From RCIO01 sp035555795 (GTDB taxonomy: Bacteria > Pseudomonadota > Alphaproteobacteria > Rhizobiales > Rhizobiaceae): a DNA stretch of 64,000 bases. The notes under the pieces are model-generated. The model was not told the origin of the DNA. It saw only the letters and a list, made by a program, of their open reading frames with translations, and searched no databases. The DNA lies in the NCBI GenBank assembly GCA_035555795.1, contig DATMGE010000034.1, positions 1 through 64,000 of the forward strand. The letters are read 5' to 3'. Both the position numbers and the translations under genes were made by a program. Of the stretch, positions 8,667 through 16,803 are shown piece after piece (the first letter of the stretch is position 1; every line of letters begins with the position of its first letter).

Positions 8667-9437
8667 ATGCAACACCTGCTTTCAGATCCGTATTTCTACG
8701 CGGCGGCCGTGCCGGCGGTGATTCTGGTCGGCCTTTCCAAGGGCGGACTGGGCGGCGCCATGGCACTGATCGGCGTGCCGCTGATGGCGCTTGTGGTCTC
8801 GCCGGTACAGGCTGCGGCGATCATGCTGCCCATCCTTATCGTGATGGATATCGTCTCGCTATGGGCCTGGCGCGGCGTGTGGGACCGCGTCACGCTGCGC
8901 AACGTCCTGCCCGGCGCGATGATCGGCATCACGCTCGGCTGGGCGACGGCAGCATTGGTGACGCCGGGTGCGGTCCGTCTCATCGTCGGGCTGATCGCGC
9001 TCGCCTTCTTCCTGCGCTGGCTGTCGCAGCGCGTCGTGCGCAGCGACAAGCCCGGCCGTCACAGCATCGTGCGCGGGACGTTCTGCGGCACGCTGGCCGG
9101 CTTCACCAGCTTCGTGGCGCATGCGGGCGGGCCGCCCTACCAGGTCTACGCCCTGCCGCTCAAGCAGCCGCCGGCGCTTTATGTCGGCACCAGCGTCATC
9201 TTCTTCGCCGTCGTCAATGCGGTGAAGCTCGTTCCCTATTTCGCGCTCGGCCAGTTCGACGCGGCCAATCTGGCGGCGTCGGCCATCCTGATGCCCGTGG
9301 CGCCGCTGGCCACGCTGGCCGGTGCATGGCTGGTGCGGCGCATGAAGCCGGATATCTTCTATCCGTTCATGTATGGCATGGTCGCATTGGTGTCGCTGAA
9401 GCTGATCTATGACGGCGTCGTCGAGATCTGGATGTAA
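8667..9437 (+). CDS. TauE/SafE family sulfite/anion exporter
   Basis: The start is at ATG 8667 after GGGGAG (8655-8660). The upstream in-frame extension is hydrophilic and unlikely. The 256-residue protein has about seven to eight transmembrane helices arranged as two repeats with the family motifs VGLSKGGLGGAMALIGVP (residues about 20-37) and FTSFVAHAGGPPYQVY (about 138-153). TauE/SafE proteins move sulfite, sulfoacetate or other organic anions out of the cell. The substrate here is not shown by context. A terminator follows directly. Confidence 0.88.
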   Translation: MQHLLSDPYFYAAAVPAVILVGLSKGGLGGAMALIGVPLMALVVSPVQAAAIMLPILIVMDIVSLWAWRGVWDRVTLRNVLPGAMIGITLGWATAALVTPGAVRLIVGLIALAFFLRWLSQRVVRSDKPGRHSIVRGTFCGTLAGFTSFVAHAGGPPYQVYALPLKQPPALYVGTSVIFFAVVNAVKLVPYFALGQFDAANLAASAILMPVAPLATLAGAWLVRRMKPDIFYPFMYGMVALVSLKLIYDGVVEIWM

Positions 9438-9439
9438 CG

Positions 9440-9462
9440 TCGTCTCCGGGTGAGACGATTTT
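9440..9462 (+). terminator. Terminator of the TauE/SafE gene
   Basis: A perfect 7-bp stem (TCGTCTC/GAGACGA, loop CGGGT) followed by TTTT lies just after the exporter stop codon. Confidence 0.75.
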
Positions 9463-9500
9463 CCCACCTTCATCGGCTGTTAAGCTTTACGGGTGTTTAC

Positions 9501-9605
9501 TTGTGCCTATCCAGTCTTCTGGATTCTGACCGGACGGATTGCCTCCGTCTTGTTTGACGCCTCCCTGTTAACTCCTGAGAGCCGCCGTCCAGCGGCTCTT
9601 TTTTT
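9501..9605 (+). ncRNA. Candidate small RNA with three hairpins
   Basis: This stretch between two terminators folds into three separate perfect hairpins: 9509-9524 (ATCCAG/CTGGAT, 4-base loop), 9533-9549 (GACGGA/TCCGTC, 5-base loop) and 9578-9599 (AGAGCCGC/GCGGCTCT). The third is followed by six or more T, a classical intrinsic terminator. Because the exporter already has its own terminator at 9440-9462, this second one needs another transcript: either an independent small RNA or a terminated leader of rcdA. A C/U-rich single-stranded part (CGCCTCCCTG) could pair with ribosome binding sites. No promoter is obvious and no Rfam family is recognised by eye. Confidence 0.4.
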
Positions 9606-9633
9606 GCCTCTGCTTTGACAGGCGCAAGCTGCG

Positions 9634-9648
9634 TTAACCTTCTGTTAA
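9634..9648. promoter_or_regulatory. CtrA-type box upstream of rcdA
   Basis: TTAA-CCTTCTG-TTAA, an exact TTAA-N7-TTAA match with the preferred TTAACC half-site, lies 129 bases upstream of the rcdA start and just downstream of a TTGACA-like hexamer (9615-9620). The site suggests that the rcdA homologue is controlled by CtrA, the protein whose destruction it promotes. Confidence 0.55.
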
Positions 9649-9776
9649 ACATCTTCTTGCCTCGGCCCGGCAAGGCGCGCATCTTTGCGGGGACAACCGG
9701 ACGGCGATGGCTGCCCTATCGTTGACCGGCTATCGGCATGCGGGCAGTTTCGCCACCATGCATATGGGGATGCGTG

Positions 9777-10301
9777 ATGAGTGAACCGACAAGCGGAATG
9801 AGCGCAACCGTCAGCCTCGCCGAGCGGCGAGTGTTTTCCAATTCGTTCAAGCCGCTCTACAGCGAAGGCATGGCGCTGGTGGAGCGCGCCGCCGAATATC
9901 TCGATGGTGAGGGACGCGCCGAAGCCAGGAAACTGTCGCGACCGGCCGCCACGCTCTATGCTGCCGAGTCCATGCGGCTCACCACGCGCCTGATGCAGAT
10001 CGCATCCTGGCTGCTGCTTCAGCGGGCCGCCAATGCCGGCGAGATGACGCGCGACCAGGTCGCGTCGGAAAAGACCAAGGTGCGGCTCGACACCGCTTCC
10101 GCGCAGGAAGACACAGCGGGCTGGAGCGAGATGCCGGCCGCCTTCCGCGAGATCGTCGCGCATTCGCTGCGGCTTCAGTCGCTGGTGCGGCGCATGGATG
10201 ACGAGATCTATGGCGAGGCGGTGCTGGCCGATGGCTATGGCGACGACGGCAATCCCGTCACCGCGCAGATCAACCTGCTCAGGACGGCCTTCGGGCGCTG
10301 A
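9777..10301 (+). CDS. rcdA: RcdA-family regulator of CtrA degradation (DUF1465)
   Basis: This 174-residue helical DUF1465 protein starts at ATG 9777. The upstream in-frame extension (MRAVSPP...) lacks conservation-like features, and GGGGA precedes the chosen ATG. In Caulobacter, RcdA is a ClpXP adaptor-hierarchy factor that links CpdR-primed ClpXP to PopA and substrates such as CtrA. Recognisable stretches are RRVFSNSFKPLYSEGMALV, a helical TLYAAESMRLTTRLMQIASW, and an acidic region leading to LRRMDDEIYG-like residues. It stands alone before ruvC. A CtrA box upstream fits a feedback loop. Confidence 0.8.
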   Translation: MSEPTSGMSATVSLAERRVFSNSFKPLYSEGMALVERAAEYLDGEGRAEARKLSRPAATLYAAESMRLTTRLMQIASWLLLQRAANAGEMTRDQVASEKTKVRLDTASAQEDTAGWSEMPAAFREIVAHSLRLQSLVRRMDDEIYGEAVLADGYGDDGNPVTAQINLLRTAFGR

Positions 10302-10397
10302 CCTCTTCTCATGGGTGGCGCCTTTGCGGCGCATTCATGTTCGTTCTTTGTTCACATTTTCGTGGCATCGAGGTTCCATCCTGATAGGGTGGGGGCC

Positions 10398-10910
10398 ATG
10401 AAACAGGCGATTCGTATCATCGGCATCGATCCCGGCCTGCGCCGCACGGGCTGGGGCGTGGTCGAGAGTCTCGGCAATGCGCTGACCTTCATCGCCTCAG
10501 GCACGGTGCGATCGGACGAGAAGGCGAGCCTAGCCGAGCGCCTGCGGCAGATCCATGACGGGCTGGCGGAGGTGCTCGCGCAGCACGTGCCGGCGGAGGC
10601 CGCCGTCGAGCAGACCTTCGTCAACAAGGATGCGACCGCGACGCTCAAGCTCGGCCAGGCGCGCGGCGTCGCCATGCTGGTGCCCGCGCTTGCCGGCCTC
10701 TCGGTCGCGGAATATGCGCCGAATGCGGTGAAGAAGACGGTGATCGGCGTCGGCCATGGCGACAAGAAGCAGATCCACATGATGGTGCGGGTGCTGATGC
10801 CGCGCGCGACCTTCACCGGCGACGACGCCGCCGATGCGCTCGCCATCGCCATCTGCCATGCGCATCATCGTCAGAGCGTGACCAGCCGGCTTGCCGCGCT
10901 GGCGGGGTAA
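10398..10910 (+). CDS. ruvC: Holliday junction endonuclease RuvC
   Basis: This 170-residue resolvase makes paired nicks in Holliday junctions. The start at ATG 10398 gives the family N-terminus (IRIIGIDPGLRRTGWG), with the first catalytic Asp at about residue 11. The remaining acidic residues are in VEQTF (about 70) and GDDAADALAIA (about 138-148). It is the first gene of a ruvCA-vapBC-ruvB cluster; ruvA follows after 12 bases. Confidence 0.97.
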   Translation: MKQAIRIIGIDPGLRRTGWGVVESLGNALTFIASGTVRSDEKASLAERLRQIHDGLAEVLAQHVPAEAAVEQTFVNKDATATLKLGQARGVAMLVPALAGLSVAEYAPNAVKKTVIGVGHGDKKQIHMMVRVLMPRATFTGDDAADALAIAICHAHHRQSVTSRLAALAG

Positions 10911-10922
10911 TCGGGGGCGTTC

Positions 10923-11543
10923 ATGATCGGCAAGCTCAAGGGGACGGTCGAGGAGATCGCGGAAGACCACTGCGTGGTCGACGTTCACGGCGTCGGCTAT
11001 GTCGCCCATTGTTCCTCGCGCACCCTGGCGGCGTTGCCGGGCGCGGGCGAGGCGGCGGTTCTCTTCATCGAGACCTATGTGCGGGAGGACGCCATCCGCC
11101 TCTACGGTTTCGCCTCGTCAGTCGAGCGCGAATGGTTTCGCCTGCTGATGGGCAATGTTCAGGGTGTCGGCGCCAAGGTGGCGCTTGCGGTCCTGTCCAC
11201 GCTGACCCCGACCGAGCTCGCCAATGCCATCGCGCTGCGCGATATCGCCATGGTGTCGCGGGCGCCGGGCGTGGGCCGCAAGGTGGCCGAGCGCATCGTG
11301 ACGGAGCTCAAGAGCAAGGCGCCGGCACTGTCGGTCGATGCGGGCGCCAGCTTCGGCCTCAAGCAGGAACTGGGCGAGGGCGTCGCGCCGGCGCCTGTCG
11401 CCGATGCCGTCTCCGCGCTGACCAATCTCGGCTATTCGCGCGACATCGCCGCCAATGCGGTGGCCGCCGCGCTCAAGGAAGCAGGCGAAGGGGCAGATTC
11501 AGCGCGGCTCATCCGGCTGGGGTTGAAGGAACTCGCGCGGTGA
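10923..11543 (+). CDS. ruvA: Holliday junction branch migration protein RuvA
   Basis: This 206-residue protein has an N-terminal OB fold (MIGKLKGTVEEI...VDVHGVGY), two helix-hairpin-helix motifs (VQGVGAKVALAVLS and APGVGRKVAERIV) and a C-terminal domain III (from about 155) that contacts RuvB. RuvA tetramers hold the four-way junction while RuvB pumps DNA. Normally ruvB follows directly in Rhizobiales; here two toxin-antitoxin genes lie between. Confidence 0.97.
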   Translation: MIGKLKGTVEEIAEDHCVVDVHGVGYVAHCSSRTLAALPGAGEAAVLFIETYVREDAIRLYGFASSVEREWFRLLMGNVQGVGAKVALAVLSTLTPTELANAIALRDIAMVSRAPGVGRKVAERIVTELKSKAPALSVDAGASFGLKQELGEGVAPAPVADAVSALTNLGYSRDIAANAVAAALKEAGEGADSARLIRLGLKELAR

Positions 11544-11586
11544 TTGCCGGCAGGCAATGAATTTCTTACATTGTACAAAAAGTAAG
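11543..11586. promoter_or_regulatory. Likely operator/promoter region of vapBC
   Basis: Just before the antitoxin gene there is a hairpin-forming repeat (ATTGCC/GGCAAT, 11543-11558) and an AT-rich stretch with CTTAC (11565-11569) and its inverted copy GTAAG (11582-11586) around a TTGTACAA palindrome. AbrB-type antitoxins bind such inverted repeats to repress their own operon. The repeats are visible; the operator role is inferred. Confidence 0.4.
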
Positions 11587-11601
11587 GAAGCAAAGGGTGC
11601 C

Positions 11602-11877
11602 ATGGGCTTCGAGGCAAAGATAACCAGCAAGGGGCAGGCGACCATTCCGGCCGAGGTTCGCCAACGGCTCGGGCTGCAGGCGGGAGATCGGGTCGCCTTC
11701 ATCGAGATGGAGCACGGTTTCCTTCTCCTGCCGCGCAACCGACCGGTTGAAAGCCTTTTTGGTTCGTTGGCGCAATATGCGATTCCGGGCACGACCCAGG
11801 ATGACTATGAAGAGGCGGTGGGGGAGGGTATCAGCACCCATGTCGAGGGCGGCCGGCAGGGCGGATCGGCCCGGTGA
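11602..11877 (+). CDS. AbrB/MazE-fold antitoxin (VapB-type)
   Basis: The start at ATG 11602 gives a 91-residue protein with a swapped-hairpin AbrB DNA-binding domain at the N-terminus (AKITSKGQATIPAEVRQRLG, residues about 4-23, then GDRVAFIEMEHGFLLLPRN). The C-terminal half, rich in acidic residues, would wrap the toxin. The TGA overlaps the GTG start of the PIN-domain gene, so antitoxin and toxin are translationally coupled. It lies 58 bases after ruvA. Confidence 0.85.
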   Translation: MGFEAKITSKGQATIPAEVRQRLGLQAGDRVAFIEMEHGFLLLPRNRPVESLFGSLAQYAIPGTTQDDYEEAVGEGISTHVEGGRQGGSAR

Positions 11878-12272
11878 TCGGGCTCGACACCAACATTCTG
11901 CTGCGCGCTGTGCTCGATGACGATCCGGTTCAATCGACGGTGGCGCGGCGCCTGCTGCGCAGCCTTGGTGAGGATGGGCCGGGCTTCGTGAACATAGTCG
12001 TGCTGATGGAGTTTTTCTGGGTGCTTCGATCCCGTTACAGGCTGCCGCAGGCGCGTCTGGCCGAGGCCATCCGCAATCTGCTCGAGGCGGAACATATCGA
12101 ATTCGAATCTCTCGCCGTGGCCGGCAAGGCGCTCGCGGTCTATGAAGCAGGCATCGCCGATTTTCCGGACGCCGTCATCGCAATGCGCAACAGCGAGCTC
12201 GGAGCGGACAAGACCTATACGTTCGATACCGGCGCGGCACGCTCGCTTGCCGCCATGGAACTTCTGGCATGA
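11874..12272 (+). CDS. PIN-domain ribonuclease toxin (VapC-type)
   Basis: This 132-residue PIN-domain protein starts at GTG 11874 within the antitoxin stop (GTGA). The metal-binding acidic residues are visible: LDTN (Asp4 region), VLMEFFWVL (Glu about 44), ADFPDAVIA (Asp about 97-100) and TFDTGAA (Asp about 122). VapC toxins cut RNA, often initiator tRNA or rRNA. Its stop codon overlaps the ruvB start (ATGA), so the toxin and the branch-migration motor are coupled in translation. This is unusual and marks an insertion into the ruv operon. Confidence 0.87.
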   Translation: MIGLDTNILLRAVLDDDPVQSTVARRLLRSLGEDGPGFVNIVVLMEFFWVLRSRYRLPQARLAEAIRNLLEAEHIEFESLAVAGKALAVYEAGIADFPDAVIAMRNSELGADKTYTFDTGAARSLAAMELLA

Positions 12273-13306
12273 GCGCGTCGCCCCGCCTGATATCGTCGGA
12301 GAAAAGCGGCGAGGATGTCGACGCCACGCTGCGGCCCCAGTCGCTTGACGACTTCGTCGGCCAGCAGGCGGCGCGGGCCAATCTGCGCGTCTTCATCGAG
12401 GCGGCCAAGGCGCGCGGCGAGGCGCTGGACCATGTTCTGTTCGTCGGCCCGCCGGGGCTGGGCAAGACGACGTTGGCGCAGATCATGGCGAAGGAGCTGG
12501 GCGTCAATTTCCGCTCCACCTCCGGGCCGGTCATCGCCAAGGCGGGCGATCTCGCTGCATTGCTCACCAATCTCGAAGACCGCGACGTGCTCTTCATCGA
12601 CGAGATCCACCGGCTCAACCCGGCCGTGGAGGAAATCCTCTATCCGGCGATGGAGGACTACCAGCTCGACCTCATCATCGGCGAGGGGCCGGCGGCGCGC
12701 TCGGTCAAGATCGACCTCGCCCGCTTCACGCTGGTGGCAGCGACGACCCGCGCCGGCCTCATCACCAATCCGCTGCGCGACCGTTTCGGCATTCCGGTGC
12801 GGCTCGATTTCTATACCGTCGCCGAACTGGAGACGATCGTGCGGCGCGGCGCGCGTATCCTCGCGCTGCCGATGAGCGACGACGGCGCGGTGGAGATCGC
12901 CCGGCGCGCGCGCGGCACGCCGCGCATTGCCGGCCGGCTTTTGCGGCGCGTGCGCGATTTCGCCATGGTGGCGGGCGCCGAGGTGGTCGACCGCGAGGTG
13001 GCCGACGCGGCGCTGTCGCGGTTGGAGGTTGACGCACTAGGGCTCGACAGCCTCGACCGGCGCTACCTGAACATGATCGCGAGGAATTTCGACGGCGGGC
13101 CAGTCGGCATCGAAACGATCGCGGCTGGCCTTTCGGAACCCCGCGACGCGATCGAGGACATTATCGAGCCCTATCTCATCCAGCAGGGCTTCATCCAGCG
13201 CACGCCGCGCGGGCGCGTGCTCACCGCCAATGCCTGGCGCCATCTCGGCCTCGAAGCGCCGAAGGACATCGCCCGGCAGCAGATCAACCTGTTCCAGGAC
13301 GAGTAA
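12269..13306 (+). CDS. ruvB: Holliday junction branch migration helicase RuvB
   Basis: This 345-residue AAA+ motor has Walker A GPPGLGKTTLA (about 62-72), Walker B LFIDEIHRL (about 109-117), sensor 1 AATTRAG and a C-terminal winged helix ending QRTPRGRVLT. RuvB hexamers pull DNA through the RuvA-bound junction. Its ATG lies inside the stop codon of the toxin gene, and its own stop overlaps the start of the next acetyltransferase gene. Confidence 0.97.
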   Translation: MSASPRLISSEKSGEDVDATLRPQSLDDFVGQQAARANLRVFIEAAKARGEALDHVLFVGPPGLGKTTLAQIMAKELGVNFRSTSGPVIAKAGDLAALLTNLEDRDVLFIDEIHRLNPAVEEILYPAMEDYQLDLIIGEGPAARSVKIDLARFTLVAATTRAGLITNPLRDRFGIPVRLDFYTVAELETIVRRGARILALPMSDDGAVEIARRARGTPRIAGRLLRRVRDFAMVAGAEVVDREVADAALSRLEVDALGLDSLDRRYLNMIARNFDGGPVGIETIAAGLSEPRDAIEDIIEPYLIQQGFIQRTPRGRVLTANAWRHLGLEAPKDIARQQINLFQDE

Positions 13307-13800
13307 TGGCGGCGGACGGCTATACGCCCGGAACCATCGCCGACATTGTCGGCCTGCACATGCGCTACTATGCGCCGCAATGGAGCTTCGGGCTGGCCTT
13401 CGAGGCGAAGGTGGCGACCGAATTGTCGGCATTCCTTTCCGGCTTCCGGTCGGGCGAGGATTTCTTCGCCGCGCACCGCGCGGAGGACGGGACGCTTCTG
13501 GGAACCGTCAGCCTGCAAGCCCCGGCGGGGGATGAGCCGCTGGCGCATCTGCGCTGGTTCATCACCGGCGAGGCCGCGCGCGGCACCGGGCTCGGCCGTC
13601 GATTGCTCGGCGATGCCATCCGCCATGCCGACCGGCGCGCCTTTCCCGGCATCTATCTCACGACCTTTGCCGGGCTCGACGCCGCCCGCCATCTCTACGA
13701 ATCCGCGGGTTTCGCGCTGGCCGGCGAGAGCGCGACGGACCGCTGGTCGGGCGGTGTTCGCGAGCAGCGTTTCGAGCGGCTCCTGCCGTCGGCCGAATAA
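13306..13800 (+). CDS. GNAT family N-acetyltransferase
   Basis: This 164-residue protein has the acetyl-CoA binding motif GTGLGRRLL (about residues 91-99, the R/Q-x-x-G-x-G/A form), the strand before it (LAHLRWFIT) and a C-terminal RHLYESAGFALAGE motif typical of GNAT enzymes. The substrate is unknown. The start overlaps the ruvB stop by one base (TAATG), so it belongs to the same operon. Confidence 0.85.
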   Translation: MAADGYTPGTIADIVGLHMRYYAPQWSFGLAFEAKVATELSAFLSGFRSGEDFFAAHRAEDGTLLGTVSLQAPAGDEPLAHLRWFITGEAARGTGLGRRLLGDAIRHADRRAFPGIYLTTFAGLDAARHLYESAGFALAGESATDRWSGGVREQRFERLLPSAE

Positions 13801-13823
13801 TTGCAGCGGAAGGATCTGCGAAG

Positions 13824-14294
13824 ATGCATTCTCCCCAAGACGCCAGCCCCGCCGTTCCCCTCGCCGGCGAACTGACGGAGTCCGGCCACCTTCTGGTTGC
13901 CCGCGTCTATTTCGCCGATACCGACTTCACCGGCGTCGTCTACCATGCGCGTTATCTCGAATTCCTCGAACGCGGCCGCTCCGATTTCCTGCGGCTCACC
14001 GGCGTGCATCACACCGAGCTCGAAGCGGGCAAGCATGGCGAGAAGCTTGCCTGGGTGGTGCGGCGCATGGAGATCGATTTCCGCGCGCCGGCGCGCATCG
14101 ACGATATCCTCACCGTGGAGACGCGCACGGAAAACGTGTCGGGCGCGCGCATCTTCATGGCGCAGAAACTCCTGCGCGACGCAGAGGTGCTGGTGGAGGC
14201 GCGCGTGGAGGCTGCCATCATCGGCGAAGGCGGGCGGCCACGGCGCTTCCCGAAAGAGTGGATTGCGGCTTTCCTGCCGCGCGGCGGCGCCTGA
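13824..14294 (+). CDS. ybgC: Tol-Pal-associated acyl-CoA thioesterase YbgC
   Basis: This 156-residue hot-dog-fold thioesterase has the 4HBT signature DTDFTGVVYHARYLEFLER (about residues 32-50), in which the Asp/Tyr/His pattern is that of YbgC. It hydrolyses acyl-CoA or acyl-ACP thioesters and is genetically linked to the Tol-Pal system in most proteobacteria. It sits upstream of tolQ, separated by a 232-bp gap that presumably holds the tol promoter. Confidence 0.93.
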   Translation: MHSPQDASPAVPLAGELTESGHLLVARVYFADTDFTGVVYHARYLEFLERGRSDFLRLTGVHHTELEAGKHGEKLAWVVRRMEIDFRAPARIDDILTVETRTENVSGARIFMAQKLLRDAEVLVEARVEAAIIGEGGRPRRFPKEWIAAFLPRGGA

Positions 14295-14526
14295 TTCCCA
14301 CAGGGTAAGGCAGCCGGATGCGATTCCTAACCGATCATTAACCTTAATCGTTCATCACGAAGACGGTGAAAATCGTGCGCATCCGCGCGCCTTCCTTTCA
14401 CCAAAATTCGCCCGGAAAAGGCCGTGAATGGCGCATTGAGGGCGATTGCCGGTTTAGATTCGGCGGATCGATGGGAACGGTGCGCATATCCGGCTGCATC
14501 CGGCCGGAAGTCTCAAGGATCACGAC

Positions 14527-15240
14527 ATGGAAAATGTGACTCTGGCCGCGCCAGGCGGCGAATTGTCGATATGGGCGCTGTTCTGGCAGGCCGGCTGGGT
14601 GGTCAAGCTGGTGATGATCGGCCTGCTCGCCGCATCCGTCTGGACCTGGGCCATCATCGTCGACAAGGTCATCTCCTACGGCCGCATGCGCCTGGCGCTG
14701 AACCGCTTCGAGCAGGTCTTCTGGTCGGGCCAGTCGCTGGAAGAACTCTACCGCACGCTTGCCGAGCGCAAGACCACCGGGATGGGCGCGATCTTCGTCG
14801 CCGCCATGCGCGAATGGAAGAAGAGCTTCGAGAAAGGCGCGAAATCGCCGCTCGCCCTGCAGGTGCGCATCGACAAGGCGATGGACCTGGCTCTCGGACG
14901 GGAGATGGAGCGGCTGGAAGGCAAGCTGGGCTTCCTCGCCACCATCGGCTCGGCCGCACCCTTCATCGGCCTGTTCGGCACCGTGGTCGGCATCATGACC
15001 TCGTTCCAGGCCATTGCCGGTTCCAAGTCGACCAATCTGGCGGTCGTCGCGCCCGGCATCGCGGAGGCGCTGTTGGCCACCGCTATCGGTCTGCTGGCGG
15101 CGATCCCCGCCGTCATCGCCTACAACAAACTGTCATCCGACGCCGCCAAGCTGGGTAGCCGCATGGAGGGGTTCTCCGACGAGTTCTCCGCCATACTGTC
15201 GCGGCAAATCGATGAGAAGGTCGTGGCGAAAGCCGCCTGA
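14527..15240 (+). CDS. tolQ: Tol-Pal system proton channel TolQ
   Basis: This 237-residue inner-membrane protein has one N-terminal helix (about 22-45) and two later helices (about 137-160 and 175-200). The latter include TIGSAAPFIGLFGTVVGIM and AEALLATAIGLLAAIPAVIAYN, the conserved TolQ/ExbB pore region. With TolR it uses the proton gradient to energise TolA during outer-membrane constriction. It is the first gene of tolQRAB and ends 14 bases before tolR. Confidence 0.96.
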   Translation: MENVTLAAPGGELSIWALFWQAGWVVKLVMIGLLAASVWTWAIIVDKVISYGRMRLALNRFEQVFWSGQSLEELYRTLAERKTTGMGAIFVAAMREWKKSFEKGAKSPLALQVRIDKAMDLALGREMERLEGKLGFLATIGSAAPFIGLFGTVVGIMTSFQAIAGSKSTNLAVVAPGIAEALLATAIGLLAAIPAVIAYNKLSSDAAKLGSRMEGFSDEFSAILSRQIDEKVVAKAA

Positions 15241-15254
15241 GGAGTAGCAGCGCG

Positions 15255-15701
15255 ATGGGAATGTCGGTCGGACAGGGTCAGGCACGCGGGCACCGCAGGC
15301 GCGGCCGCAAGCACGCCCTGATATCGGAGATCAACGTCACGCCCTTCGTGGATGTGATGCTGGTGCTGCTCATCATTTTCATGGTGGCGGCTCCGCTGCT
15401 CACTGTCGGCGTGCCCATCGACCTGCCGGAGACGCAGGCCAAGGCGCTGAATTCCGAAACGCAGCCGATCACCGTCTCGGTCAACCAGGAAGGCAAGGTC
15501 TATCTGCAGGAGACCGAAATCCCGCTCGACGAGGTGGTGCCCAAGCTGGAGGCCATTTCGCAGACCGGCTACGAGGAGCGCATCTATGTGCGCGGTGATC
15601 GCGCCGCCGATTACGGCACCGTGATGCAGGTCATGGCGCGCATTTCGGCCGCCGGCTACAAGAATCTCGGCCTCGTCACGCTTCAGGAACAGGACAACTG
15701 A
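15255..15701 (+). CDS. tolR: Tol-Pal system protein TolR
   Basis: This 148-residue protein has a single N-terminal helix. INVTPFVDVMLVLLIIFMV carries the conserved Asp (about residue 33) that relays protons. The periplasmic domain (from about 55) ends with a Gly-rich short tail. It pairs with TolQ. tolA follows after 7 bases. Confidence 0.96.
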   Translation: MGMSVGQGQARGHRRRGRKHALISEINVTPFVDVMLVLLIIFMVAAPLLTVGVPIDLPETQAKALNSETQPITVSVNQEGKVYLQETEIPLDEVVPKLEAISQTGYEERIYVRGDRAADYGTVMQVMARISAAGYKNLGLVTLQEQDN

Positions 15702-15708
15702 TCGGGCC

Positions 15709-16773
15709 ATGAAGACCGGCCTCACCGTCTCCACCGCCATGCATGCAGCGCTGCTGGGCTTCGGCCTCTTCACGCTGTCGGCGCCGCGCGCGCTCGAGGT
15801 GGCGGATGTCGAGGCGTTTCCGGTCGAGATCGTGCCGATCGCGGAGATCAGCCAGATGCAGCAGGGGGAGCGGGAGGCACCCGTGGCAGAACGCGCCGCG
15901 CCGGTGCCGACAACGCGCCCCGAGCCGGTGCCCGATGCGCGCAATGTAGGCGACAACACCGTCGACCTTTCCACGCCGCCGACGCCGCAGCCCGCCACGC
16001 GCGAGGTCGAGGTGGCCGCCGCCCCGCCGCCCCAGCCGAAACCCGCGCCCAAGCCGACGCCCGAGCCGGAACCCAAGCCGGCGCCGGCACCCGAGCCGCA
16101 GCCTGCTCCGGTGCCGGCAATCGAACGCACGCCCGAGCCGCAGCCCAGGCAGGAAGTGAAGCCGGATCCCGCGCCGGAACCGAAGGTTGCGGAAGCACCC
16201 GCCGAGGAAGCCGTCTCGCTCCCCGCCACGGCCCCGTCGCCGCAGGCGCGCCCGCAGCCGCCGCAGGCGCAGACCGCCAAGGCGCCCGAGCGGCAGAACA
16301 CCGAGAAGCCCGCGCAGCGCGAGGCCCAGGCGGCGAAGTCGCAGGAAGAGCAGAAGTTCGATGCCGACCAGATCGCGGCGCTTCTCAACAATGACAAGCC
16401 GCAGGGCGGCGGCGCCAGGCGCTCGACCGAACAGGCCGCGCTCGGCGGACGCCAGACCACCAGCGGCTCGAAGCTCACCCAGTCGGAGATGGATGCGCTG
16501 CGCGGCCAGATCCAGCGCTGCTGGAACGTTCCCGCCGGTGCGCTCGATGCCGAGAACCTGAAAGTCTCGGTCCGTTTCACCCTCGACCGGTCCGGCTCGC
16601 TGGAAGGACGTCCCGAGATCGTCTCGGGCGGCGGTGGCAGCGGCGTGGAACGCGCCGCCGCCGAGTCGGCGCGTCGCGCCATCCTTCAATGCGCCCCCTA
16701 CAACCTACCCGCCGACAAATATGATGCGTGGGCCGAGGTCATCGTCAATTTCGACCCCAGCGACATGTTCTGA
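15709..16773 (+). CDS. tolA: Cell envelope integrity protein TolA
   Basis: This 354-residue protein has a short N-terminal helix (about 8-25, MHAALLGFGLFTL). A long Pro/Ala/Glu/Lys-rich periplasmic spacer (about 60-215) is built of PEP/PKP repeats. The C-terminal TonB/TolA-like domain (about 255-350) includes LRGQIQRCWNVPAGA and RRAILQCAPYNLPADKYD. TolA spans the periplasm and contacts TolB and Pal. The Pro-rich region explains the long antisense reading frames there. Confidence 0.92.
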   Translation: MKTGLTVSTAMHAALLGFGLFTLSAPRALEVADVEAFPVEIVPIAEISQMQQGEREAPVAERAAPVPTTRPEPVPDARNVGDNTVDLSTPPTPQPATREVEVAAAPPPQPKPAPKPTPEPEPKPAPAPEPQPAPVPAIERTPEPQPRQEVKPDPAPEPKVAEAPAEEAVSLPATAPSPQARPQPPQAQTAKAPERQNTEKPAQREAQAAKSQEEQKFDADQIAALLNNDKPQGGGARRSTEQAALGGRQTTSGSKLTQSEMDALRGQIQRCWNVPAGALDAENLKVSVRFTLDRSGSLEGRPEIVSGGGGSGVERAAAESARRAILQCAPYNLPADKYDAWAEVIVNFDPSDMF

Positions 16774-16803
16774 CGCGGGGCCAGCTTGCATGAGGTTTGC
16801 CTG

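Noticed and set aside
15120..16682. Long minus-strand frame over tolR/tolA
   Set aside because: It is an effect of the repetitive Pro/Ala-rich TolA sequence in GC-rich DNA. The plus-strand tol genes are certain.
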